Made by a program: the position numbers and the translations under genes
DNA from: Allobosea sp. LC85
GTDB lineage: Bacteria > Pseudomonadota > Alphaproteobacteria > Rhizobiales > Beijerinckiaceae
NCBI RefSeq assembly: GCF_000735605.1
Contig: NZ_JPKG01000061.1
Location: 124,001-188,000 of the forward strand
Length of the DNA stretch: 64,000 bases
Reading direction: 5' to 3'
Notes under the pieces: generated by a model
Seen by the model: only the letters and a program-made list of their open reading frames with translations
What the model was told of the DNA's origin: nothing
The model's database searches: none
Shown here: positions 26,718 through 35,956 of the stretch, piece by piece
Layout: each line of letters starts with the position of its first letter
How positions within the stretch are numbered: the first letter of the stretch is position 1

Positions 26718-27305
26718 ATGGAGGCCGGATTGCGTTGGCAAACACGTGTTGTTGCAGCCGGTATCTCCCTGCTGTCTGCCGGGCTTGCAGGATGCACCGT
26801 CACCGAAATCACGTCCGCAGAGGCGGTGAAACCGCTCGCTTACTCCAGCGAAACGCCTTCCGACCCGAGTTCACCGGGGGCCGCGGCGCGCGCTTCGGGC
26901 GAACCCCTGCGACCGGCCTCGGAGCGCGCGGGCATCGACCGGCTCATTGAACACTACTCCGCGCATTACGAACTCCCTCCGGACTGGGTCCGTCGCACCA
27001 TCAAGCGCGAGAGCAACTTTCGCCCGACCGCCCAGAAGGGTGGCCATTGGGGCCTGATGCAGATCAATCACGCGACGGCCCGTCGCCTGGGTTATGTCGG
27101 ACCGGCGCAAGGTCTGCTCGATCCCGAGGTCAATCTCACCTACGGCCTCAAATATCTGCAGGGAGCGTGGCTCGTCGCCGATCGCGACCAGGCCCGTGCG
27201 GACCGCTTCTATCGGAGCGGGTACTATTATGACGCCAAGCGAAAGGGGCTTCTCGAAGCGACCGGTCTCGGCCGGGACCGTATGCGGTTACCCAAGTCTC
27301 GCTAA
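26718..27305 (+). CDS. Lytic transglycosylase lipoprotein
   Basis: A 195-residue peptidoglycan lytic transglycosylase of the SLT family. The signal peptide ends in the lipobox LAGC, so it is a lipoprotein. A 60-residue linker precedes the catalytic domain: the glutamate is in IKRESNFRP, followed by GGHWGLMQINHATARRLGY and NLTYGLKYLQGAW. It cleaves the MurNAc-GlcNAc bond and forms anhydro ends. The TAA stop is the first part of a palindromic repeat. Confidence 0.9.
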   Translation: MEAGLRWQTRVVAAGISLLSAGLAGCTVTEITSAEAVKPLAYSSETPSDPSSPGAAARASGEPLRPASERAGIDRLIEHYSAHYELPPDWVRRTIKRESNFRPTAQKGGHWGLMQINHATARRLGYVGPAQGLLDPEVNLTYGLKYLQGAWLVADRDQARADRFYRSGYYYDAKRKGLLEATGLGRDRMRLPKSR

Positions 27306-27408
27306 AGCATCGGCCCGAAAAGTGGATTGCGGTTTTCGGGGCAAAGCCGATGCCAACACAGAAGGCTGGATCATCGGGCCGGATACGATATCCGGTCCGA
27401 TGATCCAG
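27303..27408 (+). repeat. Two-hairpin palindromic repeat, copy 3
   Basis: It starts at the TAA stop of the transglycosylase gene with TAAAGCATCGGCCCGAAAAG. The second palindrome (27366-27408, 43 bases) is identical to that at 20221-20263. The two copies are in the same orientation relative to their genes. Confidence 0.85.
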
Positions 27409-27635
27409 GTGGCCCACAAGATACCCCTGACTCGGTAGCGTCGTTTGGCCATGAGACTGAGGGGCCCTTGCCGGAGCATTATTGTGCCGTGAAGGCCGTG
27501 GGCATGTTTGAGATCGTTCTCGCGCGCTGAGAGACAGGTGCGACGGCAAAGCTTTTGGAACATCGGGTACGATCTCCCGTTCAGCACCGGTGACCAACGA
27601 GCGTGCCCCCTTTCTCGCGCTGCGTGGAATGAGCC

Positions 27636-29594
27636 GTGGCTGAGGAAAACCACTTCATGCGTCCGATCGCCACTCTCCCGCCCGCCCGGGGGACGCCCGC
27701 TCGGGCGATCGACGGTGGCCTTGGCAAGGTTGCCATTGGTGCCCTGATCGCAACCGCGCTCTATCTGGGGCGCGATGTCTTCGTTCCAATTGCTCTCGCG
27801 ATCCTGTTCAGCTTTGTTCTCGCGCCGCTCGTCAAAGGGCTTCAGAAACTTCGGATCCCCCGTTCACTCGCTGTCATCACGGTCGTTCTCATCGCCTTCT
27901 CGGCGCTAGGCGCCTTGACGATGGCCATGGTGAGCCAAGCGACCCAACTCGCCGGAGACCTCCCGGTTTATCAGAGCACGATGCGGGAGAAGATTTCTTC
28001 GCTGCGGGGAGCCGGGCCAGGTAGCGGTGTCCTCTCGCGCGCGGCGGATGTCCTGCAGGATCTGGGCAGGGAACTCGATAGGCCAAAGGCGAAGGAAGCA
28101 TCGCCCTTGGATCCCTCGGTGCGCTCCCCGGATGTGAGGCCATTCCCGGTCGAGGTTCACCAGCCGGAGCCAGGTGCGCTGGAGACGCTGCGAGCCTTTC
28201 TGACCCCTCTCATCCATCCGCTCACGACGACCGGAATCGTCCTGATCTTCGTCATATTCATTCTTCTGCAGCGCGAGGATCTGAGGAACAGGTTCATCCG
28301 GCTGACGGGGACCTCCGATCTTCAGAAAACCACGGCTGCATTCGACGACGCCGCTCGCCGCCTCAGCCGGCTGTTCCTGACCCAGTTGATTCTCAATGCC
28401 GGCTTCGGTCTCGTGATCGGCACGGGGCTCTGGATGATCGGCGTCCCGAGCGCCCTGCTTTGGGGCATTCTCTCGGCCATCCTTCGGTTCATTCCCTATC
28501 TCGGCGCCATCCTCTCCGCGATTTTCCCAATGGTGATCGCCGCATCCGTCGATCCAGGCTGGACCATGCTGGCCTGGACCGCCGCATTATTTCTGATCGC
28601 AGAGCCGGTCGCCGGCCATGTTGTCGAGCCGCTGATCTATGGCCGCTCGACGGGCCTTTCGCCCGTCGCAATCGTCGTTGCAGCCACGTTCTGGACGTGG
28701 TTGTGGGGGGCCATCGGCTTGGTCCTTGCAACTCCACTGACCGTTTGCCTCGTGGTCCTGGGCCGCCATGTTGAACGGCTTGAGTTTCTCGATGTCCTCC
28801 TGGGAGATCGGCCAGCGCTCTCTGCTCCCGAGATCTTCTATCAGCGTGTGCTTGCCGGGGATCCTGCAGAGGCAGCAGACAAGGCAGAAGAAGTTCTCAA
28901 GGAGCGTTCCCTCTCCGCATATTATGACGAAGTCGCACTGGAGGGCCTGCGGCTGGCAGCCAGCGACGCAGCGCGCGGCGTCCTCGATGCGACACGACAG
29001 ACGCGGATCCTGGAAACGGTGCGCGAAGTGGTTGATGACCTCGCCGACCATGATGACCGCAAGCCTGCGGTCGGAGAAACGACCAACGACCCCGAGGCAG
29101 AAGCAGCAATCGAAGAAACCGACGAGGCCGAAGGATCAGCCGGCCTGCCGATTCTGGCGCCGCAGAACCTGGGTGACGCCTTCCGCGGCGAGGATCGGGT
29201 GGTTTGCGTCGCAGCCCAGTCGGAGCTCGATGAGGCTGCTGCCCTGATGCTGGCGCAGATCCTCAGCAAGCATGGGCTCCCTGCGCGCGTGCTGCCTGCA
29301 GACACGCTGTCTGCGAATAACCTCGCCGCGCTGGCGGCGGATCGACCCGCCCTGATCTGCCTGTGCTATCTCGACGGCACCAGTTCCGCTCATATGAGAT
29401 ACGCCATCAAGCGCCTTCGCCGCAGGCTGCCATCCACGATCATCATCCTTGGAAGCTTGGCGCCGGCGGCGGGTTCGGCAGCTCAACTCAAGACAGCAGT
29501 CCTCGCCGACGAGGTCGAAACGAGCCTTCGGGGCATGAGCAACGCCTGTTTGACGCATGCGATGCGCAACGCACCTTCCTCGCCAGAGAGCTGA
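27636..29594 (+). CDS. AI-2E family transporter with a soluble C-terminal extension
   Basis: A 652-residue membrane protein. Residues 30-380 are a PerM/AI-2E family permease: paired N-terminal helices, VLIFVIFILLQREDLR, then the signature PSALLWGILSAILRFIPYLG and LIAEPVAGHVVEPLIYGRSTGLSP. Family members usually stop near here. Residues 399-470 form a helical segment (FYQRVLAGDPAEAADKAEEV), an acidic linker follows (471-503), and residues 519-606 look like a Rossmann-type alpha/beta domain (RVVCVAAQSELDEAAALMLA, then TIIILGSLAP). The pair resembles cobalamin-binding modules but without the B12 His. GTG at 27636 or ATG at 27657 is the start. Confidence 0.88.
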   Translation: MAEENHFMRPIATLPPARGTPARAIDGGLGKVAIGALIATALYLGRDVFVPIALAILFSFVLAPLVKGLQKLRIPRSLAVITVVLIAFSALGALTMAMVSQATQLAGDLPVYQSTMREKISSLRGAGPGSGVLSRAADVLQDLGRELDRPKAKEASPLDPSVRSPDVRPFPVEVHQPEPGALETLRAFLTPLIHPLTTTGIVLIFVIFILLQREDLRNRFIRLTGTSDLQKTTAAFDDAARRLSRLFLTQLILNAGFGLVIGTGLWMIGVPSALLWGILSAILRFIPYLGAILSAIFPMVIAASVDPGWTMLAWTAALFLIAEPVAGHVVEPLIYGRSTGLSPVAIVVAATFWTWLWGAIGLVLATPLTVCLVVLGRHVERLEFLDVLLGDRPALSAPEIFYQRVLAGDPAEAADKAEEVLKERSLSAYYDEVALEGLRLAASDAARGVLDATRQTRILETVREVVDDLADHDDRKPAVGETTNDPEAEAAIEETDEAEGSAGLPILAPQNLGDAFRGEDRVVCVAAQSELDEAAALMLAQILSKHGLPARVLPADTLSANNLAALAADRPALICLCYLDGTSSAHMRYAIKRLRRRLPSTIIILGSLAPAAGSAAQLKTAVLADEVETSLRGMSNACLTHAMRNAPSSPES

Positions 29595-29727
29595 GCGTGT
29601 CCGGCGTCGGAATGTCAGGAACCTGGCCCACCATGTCCGCCGGACATTCAAGCTAGGTCGGCGCTGCGCTATCGCACCGAGCGCTCTCCCTTATAGTCGT
29701 GGCGATCGTCCATCAGTGAGCAAAAAC

Positions 29728-30702
29728 ATGCGCGTCGCAATCGTTGGAGCTGGAGCGATCGGCGGGGTCGTCGCCTGGCACATGGCCCAGGCAGGACAGC
29801 GGCCGGTCATCATCGCACGCCCTCAGACTGCTGCTCTGCTCGCTGCCGAAGGCCTGACCCTTCGGTCTCCCACAGGGGCCGAAACGGTGGCCGTCCAGGT
29901 GGCTGCCGATGCGGTCTCAGTGGGCGTCCAGGATCTCGTTCTGGTCGGTTTCAAGGCCCATGACTGGGCGAGCGGTCTCGAGGCCGTCCGGCCGCTGATC
30001 GGGCCATCGACGATCGTGCTGCCCATGCTGAACGGCATTCCCTGGTGGTATCTGCAAGGGCTGGGAGCGCAGTTCGGCGATCGGAGACTGGCCGCGGTCG
30101 ATGCGAGCGGTGCGATCGAGGCGTCCATTCCTGCCGGGCAAGTGCTTGGCTGCGTCGTCTATATCGGCGCGAACCGCCCCGCGCCGAACGTCATCTCCTG
30201 GAACGGCAGAAAGCGTCTTGTGATCGGCGAGCCATTGAAGCCGCATGGCAGCAGGCTCGCGGATGTCGGTGCCTTCTTGAGATCGGGCGGGGTCGATGCG
30301 GAACAGACGGAGGATATCCGGACTGAAGTCTGGCAAAAGCTGCTCGGCAACGCAGCTTATAATCCGCTTTCGGCCGTGACCGGGGCGACAGTCGACAAGA
30401 TCGTCGGAGATCCTGGAGTCAGGGCGGTCGCAAAGTCGATCATGGCGGAATGCGTCGCGGTTGCCGCCGCGCTTGGAATCGAGAGCCTGCCAGAGCTCGA
30501 GGCACGCCTCGAACTGCCTCCAACGCTGATCGGCGTGAAGACCTCGATGCTGCAGGATATGGAAGCGGGCCGTCCGCTGGAGCTTGGCGCAATCGTGGGA
30601 GCTGTTGCGGAACTCGGTCGCAGGGCCGGCGTGCCCACTCCCCTGATCGAGTGCGTCGGCGCTTTGGCGGCAAATGCCTGGCAGCAGCGATGGGGGCAAT
30701 GA
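29728..30702 (+). CDS. 2-dehydropantoate 2-reductase family protein
   Basis: A 324-residue NADP-dependent oxidoreductase of the ApbA/PanE family. The N-terminus MRVAIVGAGAIGGVVAWHMA holds the Rossmann motif; LVGFKAHD, LPMLNGIPWW and EVWQKLLGNAAYNPLSAVTG (with the catalytic Lys) are family features. True PanE makes pantoate for coenzyme A, but many paralogs exist and the role of this one is open. The start at 29728 is preferred; a GTG lies 12 bases upstream. Confidence 0.88.
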   Translation: MRVAIVGAGAIGGVVAWHMAQAGQRPVIIARPQTAALLAAEGLTLRSPTGAETVAVQVAADAVSVGVQDLVLVGFKAHDWASGLEAVRPLIGPSTIVLPMLNGIPWWYLQGLGAQFGDRRLAAVDASGAIEASIPAGQVLGCVVYIGANRPAPNVISWNGRKRLVIGEPLKPHGSRLADVGAFLRSGGVDAEQTEDIRTEVWQKLLGNAAYNPLSAVTGATVDKIVGDPGVRAVAKSIMAECVAVAAALGIESLPELEARLELPPTLIGVKTSMLQDMEAGRPLELGAIVGAVAELGRRAGVPTPLIECVGALAANAWQQRWGQ

Positions 30703-30721
30703 TCAGGGCGAAGCCAGGACA

Positions 30722-31597
30722 TTATCCGCCTGTGATGATCTCGACCATGCGCGCTGCCAGGTGAGACAGCGGGCGGCTGCGGGCGGTCATCATGCATATC
30801 GTGATCGGGATGCGCGGCGTGATCCGCAATTGGACAAGGCCATCGAAACGTTGCGCTTCGAACAGCATGCTGTCGACGAGCGAGACATCGCCGTCCCGAG
30901 CCAGCAAATGCGCGACGGTGATGCTGTAGGGCGCTGTCATGAAAGGGGCGTAGTCCAGTCCGGCCTCTTCATGCGCCTTGGCGATCAGCCAGCCGAGCGG
31001 CGACGACTCCCGATCGAAGCAGAGCAGCCGGCGCCCCGCGAGTTCGGCAAGATCGACGCTGCCCTGCGCAGCCAGAGGATCATCCTTCCGGACCAGGGCA
31101 ACGATCGAGCCTTCGGCCAACGGCGTCAAAGCAATATCATCGCTCACACGCGGCGAGAACATGAAGCCGATATCGGCTGTCCCGTTCGAAAGCTCCGCGA
31201 CCGGATTGCCCATGATGAGCTCAGCCCGAGCATCGGGATGGGTCGCCAGCAACTTGCGCAGCGCGCCTGCAACCAGTCCCTGTCCGATGCTGGGTGTTGC
31301 GGCGATGCGCAGGGGCAAGGCGCGCCCGGAACGAAGATCTGCGACGGTGTTTCGCAGGTTGCTCCATTCGCTCTCGACCGCGCCGAGGCTGGCCATCAAT
31401 TCCCTGGCTTCCGAACGGAGCACCAGCCTGCCATCGCGCCGCTCGAAGACCGGCACGCCAAGGCTTCTTTCACTCCTCGCCACGATCTTGCTGATGGCCG
31501 ATTGGGTCAGGTTGAACGCGCGTGCGGCCTCGATCGTCGTGCCGAAGCGATGCACCGCAAGCAGGACGCCAGCCTGGGTCGGCGTGAGTTCGCTCAC
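30722..31597 (-). CDS. LysR family regulator, second of a tandem pair
   Basis: A 291-residue LysR-type regulator starting at a GTG that overlaps the stop of the upstream LysR gene (GTGA). The winged helix is in AVHRFGTTIEAARAFNLTQSAISKIVARSER; the substrate domain starts about residue 90 (LPLRIAATPSIGQGLV). Translational coupling implies the two regulators are made together. Its target may be the divergent peptide-type ABC cluster. The ligand is unknown. Confidence 0.9.
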   Translation of the reverse strand: MSELTPTQAGVLLAVHRFGTTIEAARAFNLTQSAISKIVARSERSLGVPVFERRDGRLVLRSEARELMASLGAVESEWSNLRNTVADLRSGRALPLRIAATPSIGQGLVAGALRKLLATHPDARAELIMGNPVAELSNGTADIGFMFSPRVSDDIALTPLAEGSIVALVRKDDPLAAQGSVDLAELAGRRLLCFDRESSPLGWLIAKAHEEAGLDYAPFMTAPYSITVAHLLARDGDVSLVDSMLFEAQRFDGLVQLRITPRIPITICMMTARSRPLSHLAARMVEIITGG

Positions 31598-32469
31598 GGC
31601 GCGCGCTCCATCAGGCAGGCAAGCAGGACCTGCCCGGATTGCGAGAGGTGGGCGCCTTCCCGATGGTGCGCATAGGCGATGACGGCCGGACTCGCGCGCA
31701 GCGGCCGCACGACCAGTCCCTCGGTCAATCCGCTGCTGATCACGAAACCATCGACGATTGCGACGCCGCAGCGCTCGCGCACGAGATGGCAAGCTGAGTC
31801 GGTATGGCGAACGGTGATCGAGATCCGCGGTGCAAGGCCCGCTTTGGTAAGCGCCTGCTGGAAACTGTCGGCGCTGCTGAAACCATCTGGCCCATAGCTG
31901 ATCAGTCGACGCCCATCGAGATCCTCAAGGCCGATCTCGTCGCGCGCAGCCAGTGGATCTGTCTGAAACAACACGCAAACAAGCGGACTTTCCTGCAGCG
32001 CGATATTCCGCAGCCCCTCGTCCGGCAACGGCCCGTAGGTGATCGCGAGATCGGCGTCTCCCGCCGCGAGATGGGCGGCGACATGATCGAACATGATCTC
32101 GACCGGGGCTGCATCACCGATGGCGCGTCGGGCTGCCGTGATCGCAGGCGGCAGGATGCTGTGGGCCAGTCCCGGCACCGTCACGACCCGGAGGCGGTCG
32201 ACCATGCCCACCCGCATCATGTCGGCCTCATGACGCGCCCGCCTGAGCGCCGCGAAAGCCGGCTGGGCGCGCTGGGTCAGAGCCTGTGCCTCAGGCGTCG
32301 GCATCAAGCGGCCCTGCAAGGTCGTGACAAGGTTCACACCAAGTTCGAACTCGGCAAGCCTCAGCGCCTTGATGACGGCGGACTGGCTCATCTCCAGCCC
32401 TTGCGCCGCTTCCCCGGTGCCGCCGAGCCGGACGAAGGCGTCGAGCACCTGCAGTGATGAGAGCTTCAT
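31594..32469 (-). CDS. LysR family regulator, first of a tandem pair
   Basis: A 291-residue LysR-type regulator starting MKLSSLQVLDAFVRLGG, with the helix-turn-helix around EAAQGLEMSQSAVIKALRLAE and a PBP2-type effector domain. Its start lies 119 bases from the divergent ABC binding-protein gene. It shares its length with the second LysR but differs in sequence, so they are not a recent duplicate. It likely controls the ABC cluster. Confidence 0.9.
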   Translation of the reverse strand: MKLSSLQVLDAFVRLGGTGEAAQGLEMSQSAVIKALRLAEFELGVNLVTTLQGRLMPTPEAQALTQRAQPAFAALRRARHEADMMRVGMVDRLRVVTVPGLAHSILPPAITAARRAIGDAAPVEIMFDHVAAHLAAGDADLAITYGPLPDEGLRNIALQESPLVCVLFQTDPLAARDEIGLEDLDGRRLISYGPDGFSSADSFQQALTKAGLAPRISITVRHTDSACHLVRERCGVAIVDGFVISSGLTEGLVVRPLRASPAVIAYAHHREGAHLSQSGQVLLACLMERAP

Positions 32470-32588
32470 GCGACAACCCTATTCCATCCGGTTGAAGATC
32501 TTGCCGAATCTTTCATTAGCTAGACTAGGGGTCGCATGAAAGGATGACGGCCATCGTCGGCAAAGAACCGGCACCACAGGGGATCGCA

Positions 32589-34115
32589 ATGACCAGATTT
32601 CGTTCGATGGTTTCGGCTGCCGCGCTTGCACTCGCCGTGATGACGCCGGTAATGGGCGATCTTGCTTCCCCAGCGCTTGCCAAGGGCGTTCTGAAGCTGG
32701 CGCAGACACAGGATCTCGTCTCGCTCGATCCGATCGCGACCAGCGACAATGCCTCGATCTTCGCGCAACTGCTGATTTTCGACACCCTGCTCCGCCCGAG
32801 CAAGGATGCGACCAAGCTTGAGCCCGGTCTCGCCGAGAGCTGGCAGGTCGGTGCCGACGGCACGACCTACACGTTCAAGCTGCGTGAGGCGAAATTCTCC
32901 GACGGCGCCCCGGTCACGTCCGGAGATGTGGCGTTCTCGCTGAAGCGGGCCGGCAGCGATGCGAGCAACTGGAAGCGCTTCTTCTCGGGCATCGAGACGA
33001 TCGAGACGCCGGACGAGCGCACGGTGATCCTCAAGCTCAAGAAGACCTTCACGCCGCTTCTGAACAACCTGGCCTTGTTCTCTTCCGCCATCCTGCCGCA
33101 GAAGGCCTTCGAGGCGGCGCCCGACCGCTTCTTCGAGAAGCCGATCGGCTCGGGCCCCTTTACGGTTGCAGCATGGAACAAGGGCCAGGGCCTTTCGCTG
33201 AAGAAGAATGCATCCTACTGGCAGGCCGGCAAGCCCGACCTCGACGGCGCCGAACTCCTTGTCATTCCCGAAGGCAACAGCCGCGTCCTGAAACTGCAGG
33301 CTGGTGAGATCGACGTCGCTCTGGAAATCCCGCTCAACCAGTTGCAGAGCCTCAGCCGCTCGGGTGCGATCAAGACTGCTGTTGCCGATGTCCTGCGCAG
33401 CGACTTCGTGATGATGAACACGAAGAAGAAGCCTTTCGACGATGTCCGTGTTCGTCAGGCTCTGAACTATGCCGTCGACAAGGAAGGCCTGGTCAAGGCG
33501 CTGCTCTATGGAACCGGCAAGGTCGCGAATTCGCCGATGCCGCCCATGGCCTATGCCGATGCGACGCTGAAGCCCTATTCCCACGATGTCGCCAAGGCGA
33601 AGGCCTTGCTGAAGGAAGCCGGCTACGCGGACGGCTTCAAGACCTCGCTGCTGATCCACTCGGGGCGTCCGCTGCACCGCCAGCTCGGGCAGGCGATGCA
33701 AAGCGCCCTGGCCCAGGTCGGGGTGACGGCCGAGATCAAGTTGGTCGAGGGCGGCACGCATTGGTCGACAACCAAGGCGGGCGACTACGAGATGGCGGTT
33801 TCCTATGCGTCCAGCGACACGATCGATCCTGATCAGCTCGCCGGCTTCCTGATCGTCAATCCCGAGCGCGCCAACGCCTACCACACGGAATGGAAGAGCG
33901 AGCGGGTCAACGAACTCTACGAAAAGGAGCGCGTCACGGCCGATGGTCCGGAGCGCGGTGCGATGTTCAAGGAGATGATCAAGCTCGCCCATGAGGGCGC
34001 GCCGTCGGTCTTCCTGTTCTATCCCGGCACATCCTACGCCTATCGCAGCAATGTCGAAGGCTTCGAAGTGCTGCCGACCTCCAATTTCCGCCTGGAGGAC
34101 GTCAAGCTGAAGTGA
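32589..34115 (+). CDS. Peptide/nickel-type ABC transporter substrate-binding protein (family 5)
   Basis: A 508-residue periplasmic solute-binding protein (SBP_bac_5). A Sec signal peptide (MTRFRSMVSAAALALAVM, cleavage near ALAK) is followed by LKLAQTQDLVSLDPI, LLRPSKDATKLEPGLAESWQV and YTFKLREAKFSDGAPVTSGDV, the family signature. AGGGGAT before the start at 32589 fixes it; the longer frame is not needed. It is the first gene of a cluster with two permeases. Likely ligands are peptides or related amino-acid conjugates. Confidence 0.95.
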   Translation: MTRFRSMVSAAALALAVMTPVMGDLASPALAKGVLKLAQTQDLVSLDPIATSDNASIFAQLLIFDTLLRPSKDATKLEPGLAESWQVGADGTTYTFKLREAKFSDGAPVTSGDVAFSLKRAGSDASNWKRFFSGIETIETPDERTVILKLKKTFTPLLNNLALFSSAILPQKAFEAAPDRFFEKPIGSGPFTVAAWNKGQGLSLKKNASYWQAGKPDLDGAELLVIPEGNSRVLKLQAGEIDVALEIPLNQLQSLSRSGAIKTAVADVLRSDFVMMNTKKKPFDDVRVRQALNYAVDKEGLVKALLYGTGKVANSPMPPMAYADATLKPYSHDVAKAKALLKEAGYADGFKTSLLIHSGRPLHRQLGQAMQSALAQVGVTAEIKLVEGGTHWSTTKAGDYEMAVSYASSDTIDPDQLAGFLIVNPERANAYHTEWKSERVNELYEKERVTADGPERGAMFKEMIKLAHEGAPSVFLFYPGTSYAYRSNVEGFEVLPTSNFRLEDVKLK

Positions 34116-34161
34116 GGCGCCGGCGGCCCCTCGGGGCCGCCTCATCCTTCAGTCGCTCATC

Positions 34162-35097
34162 ATGGTCAGTTACATCTTCAAACGGCTGTTCCAGCTGGTG
34201 CCGGTGCTGCTTGGCATCACGCTGGCCTGCTTCTTCCTGCTGCGCGCGCTGCCGGGGGATCCGGCAACGCTGCTGATCGGCGCGCGCGGCGGGCCCGAGG
34301 AGGTTGCGCTGCTGAAGCAGCGCCTCGGATTGGACCTGCCCCTGTGGCGGCAATATGGGCTGTTCCTCGGTGACATCCTATCAGGAACCCTCGGCCGTTC
34401 GGTGGTGCATGGCCGCACGGTCTCGGAACTCGTGCTTGAGCGCCTGCCGGCAACGCTGTGGCTCGTCGCCTATTCGACCGTCATTGCCGTCATCCTCACC
34501 GTTCCGCTTGCCCTGCTCTCCGCGATCGAGCGGGACAAGCCTGTCGATGTCCTGATCAAACTCGTCTTCACCATCCTACTCGCCATCCCCTCATTCTGGT
34601 TGGGGCTGGTCCTTGTCGTGATGCTGGCGATCTGGGTGCCGCTGTTCCCGACCTCCGGATACGGAGAGGGCTTTCTTTCGCGGCTGCATCATCTGACGCT
34701 TCCCGCCCTGGTGATTGCCCTCGCAACGGCATCGCTGACGATCCGTAGCCTGCGCAGCGGCATTCTGAACGTGCTCGGCTCGGATTATGTCACGACGGCC
34801 CGGGCTAAGGGGAATGACACCAACCGGACGATGCGCGTGCACGTCCTGCCGAATGCCCTGATCAGCTCGATCTCGGTGCTCGGCGCACATACGAGCTGGA
34901 TCATCGGAGGCACGGTTGTGATCGAAACGGTCTTCGCCCTGCCGGGGCTCGGCTCGCTTTTCGTCGAATCGATTTTCGCCCGCGACTATCCGATGATCCA
35001 GGGGCTGACCATCGTCTTTGCCGTGCTCGTGGTGCTGATCAACCTGGCGACGGATATCGCCTACGCGCTGGCCGACCCGCGCATCAGGCTGGATTGA
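34162..35097 (+). CDS. DppB-type ABC transporter permease
   Basis: A 311-residue inner-membrane permease with six helices. The N-terminus IFKRLFQLVPVLLGITLACFF and the EAA-loop region TTARAKGNDTNRTMRVHVLPNALI are characteristic of DppB/OppB. It follows the binding protein by 46 bases and precedes DppC by 3 bases. Confidence 0.95.
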   Translation: MVSYIFKRLFQLVPVLLGITLACFFLLRALPGDPATLLIGARGGPEEVALLKQRLGLDLPLWRQYGLFLGDILSGTLGRSVVHGRTVSELVLERLPATLWLVAYSTVIAVILTVPLALLSAIERDKPVDVLIKLVFTILLAIPSFWLGLVLVVMLAIWVPLFPTSGYGEGFLSRLHHLTLPALVIALATASLTIRSLRSGILNVLGSDYVTTARAKGNDTNRTMRVHVLPNALISSISVLGAHTSWIIGGTVVIETVFALPGLGSLFVESIFARDYPMIQGLTIVFAVLVVLINLATDIAYALADPRIRLD

Positions 35098-35100
35098 ACC

Positions 35101-35916
35101 ATGACGCGACTGCGCCGCCTCAATCCGACGCTGCTGATCGGCCTCGTGATGCTTGCCCTGCTGAGCCTGTTCGTCGGGCTGGGGCAGCTCTGGACACCGC
35201 ATGATCCCTTCCGCATCGACTACGGCAACACGCTGCAGCCGCCTTCCCTCAGGCACTGGTTCGGCACGGACGATCTCGGGCGCGATGTCGCCTCGCGGGT
35301 GATGGCGGGCGGTCTCGTCGATCTGAGGGTGGCGCTGATCTGCGTCGCGGCGCCGGCCATGTTGGGCGCGGCGATTGGCGCGCTCTCGGGCTATATCGGT
35401 GGCCGCGTCGATACCGTGATCATGCGCATCACCGATATCTTCTGGGCCTTCCCTTTCCATGTCCTGGTGATCGCCATCGTCGGCGTGCTCGGCCCCGGGG
35501 AATTCAACCTCTATCTCGCCTTCCTGCTGGTGAACTGGATCTCGTTTGCCCGCATTGTCCGTGGCGAGCTGCTGGTGCTGCGCGAACTCGAATTCGTGCA
35601 GGCGGCGCGCAGCTTTGGCGGTTCCGACCGGCACATCGTTGCCAGGCATGTCCTGCCCAATGCCGTGACCCCGGCGATCGTCTATGCGATGGCGGATGTC
35701 GTCCTGACCATCCTGGCCGTGACTTCGCTCAGCTTCCTCGGCCTCGGTATCCAACCGCCAACGCCGGAATGGGGGCTGATGATCTCGGATGGCCGCGAGT
35801 TCCTGTTCGACGCCTGGTGGATCGCGACCTGCCCGGGCCTCGCCATCATCTATACCGGTGTGACCTTCGCCCTGATCGGCGAGGGGCTCGACACCGCCTT
35901 GCGCCCGAAGGGCTGA
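35101..35916 (+). CDS. DppC-type ABC transporter permease
   Basis: A 271-residue permease partner. LRHWFGTDDLGRDVASRVMAGG near the N-terminus and QAARSFGGSDRHIVARHVLPN (EAA loop) identify OppC/DppC. VTSLSFLGLGIQPPTPEWGLM is near the C-terminus. No ATP-binding subunit follows; the next gene is a serine hydrolase, so the transporter must borrow an ATPase encoded elsewhere. Confidence 0.95.
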   Translation: MTRLRRLNPTLLIGLVMLALLSLFVGLGQLWTPHDPFRIDYGNTLQPPSLRHWFGTDDLGRDVASRVMAGGLVDLRVALICVAAPAMLGAAIGALSGYIGGRVDTVIMRITDIFWAFPFHVLVIAIVGVLGPGEFNLYLAFLLVNWISFARIVRGELLVLRELEFVQAARSFGGSDRHIVARHVLPNAVTPAIVYAMADVVLTILAVTSLSFLGLGIQPPTPEWGLMISDGREFLFDAWWIATCPGLAIIYTGVTFALIGEGLDTALRPKG

Positions 35917-35956
35917 CCTTTCCCCGCACGGCCGATGCCTGCGCCATGAGGACATC

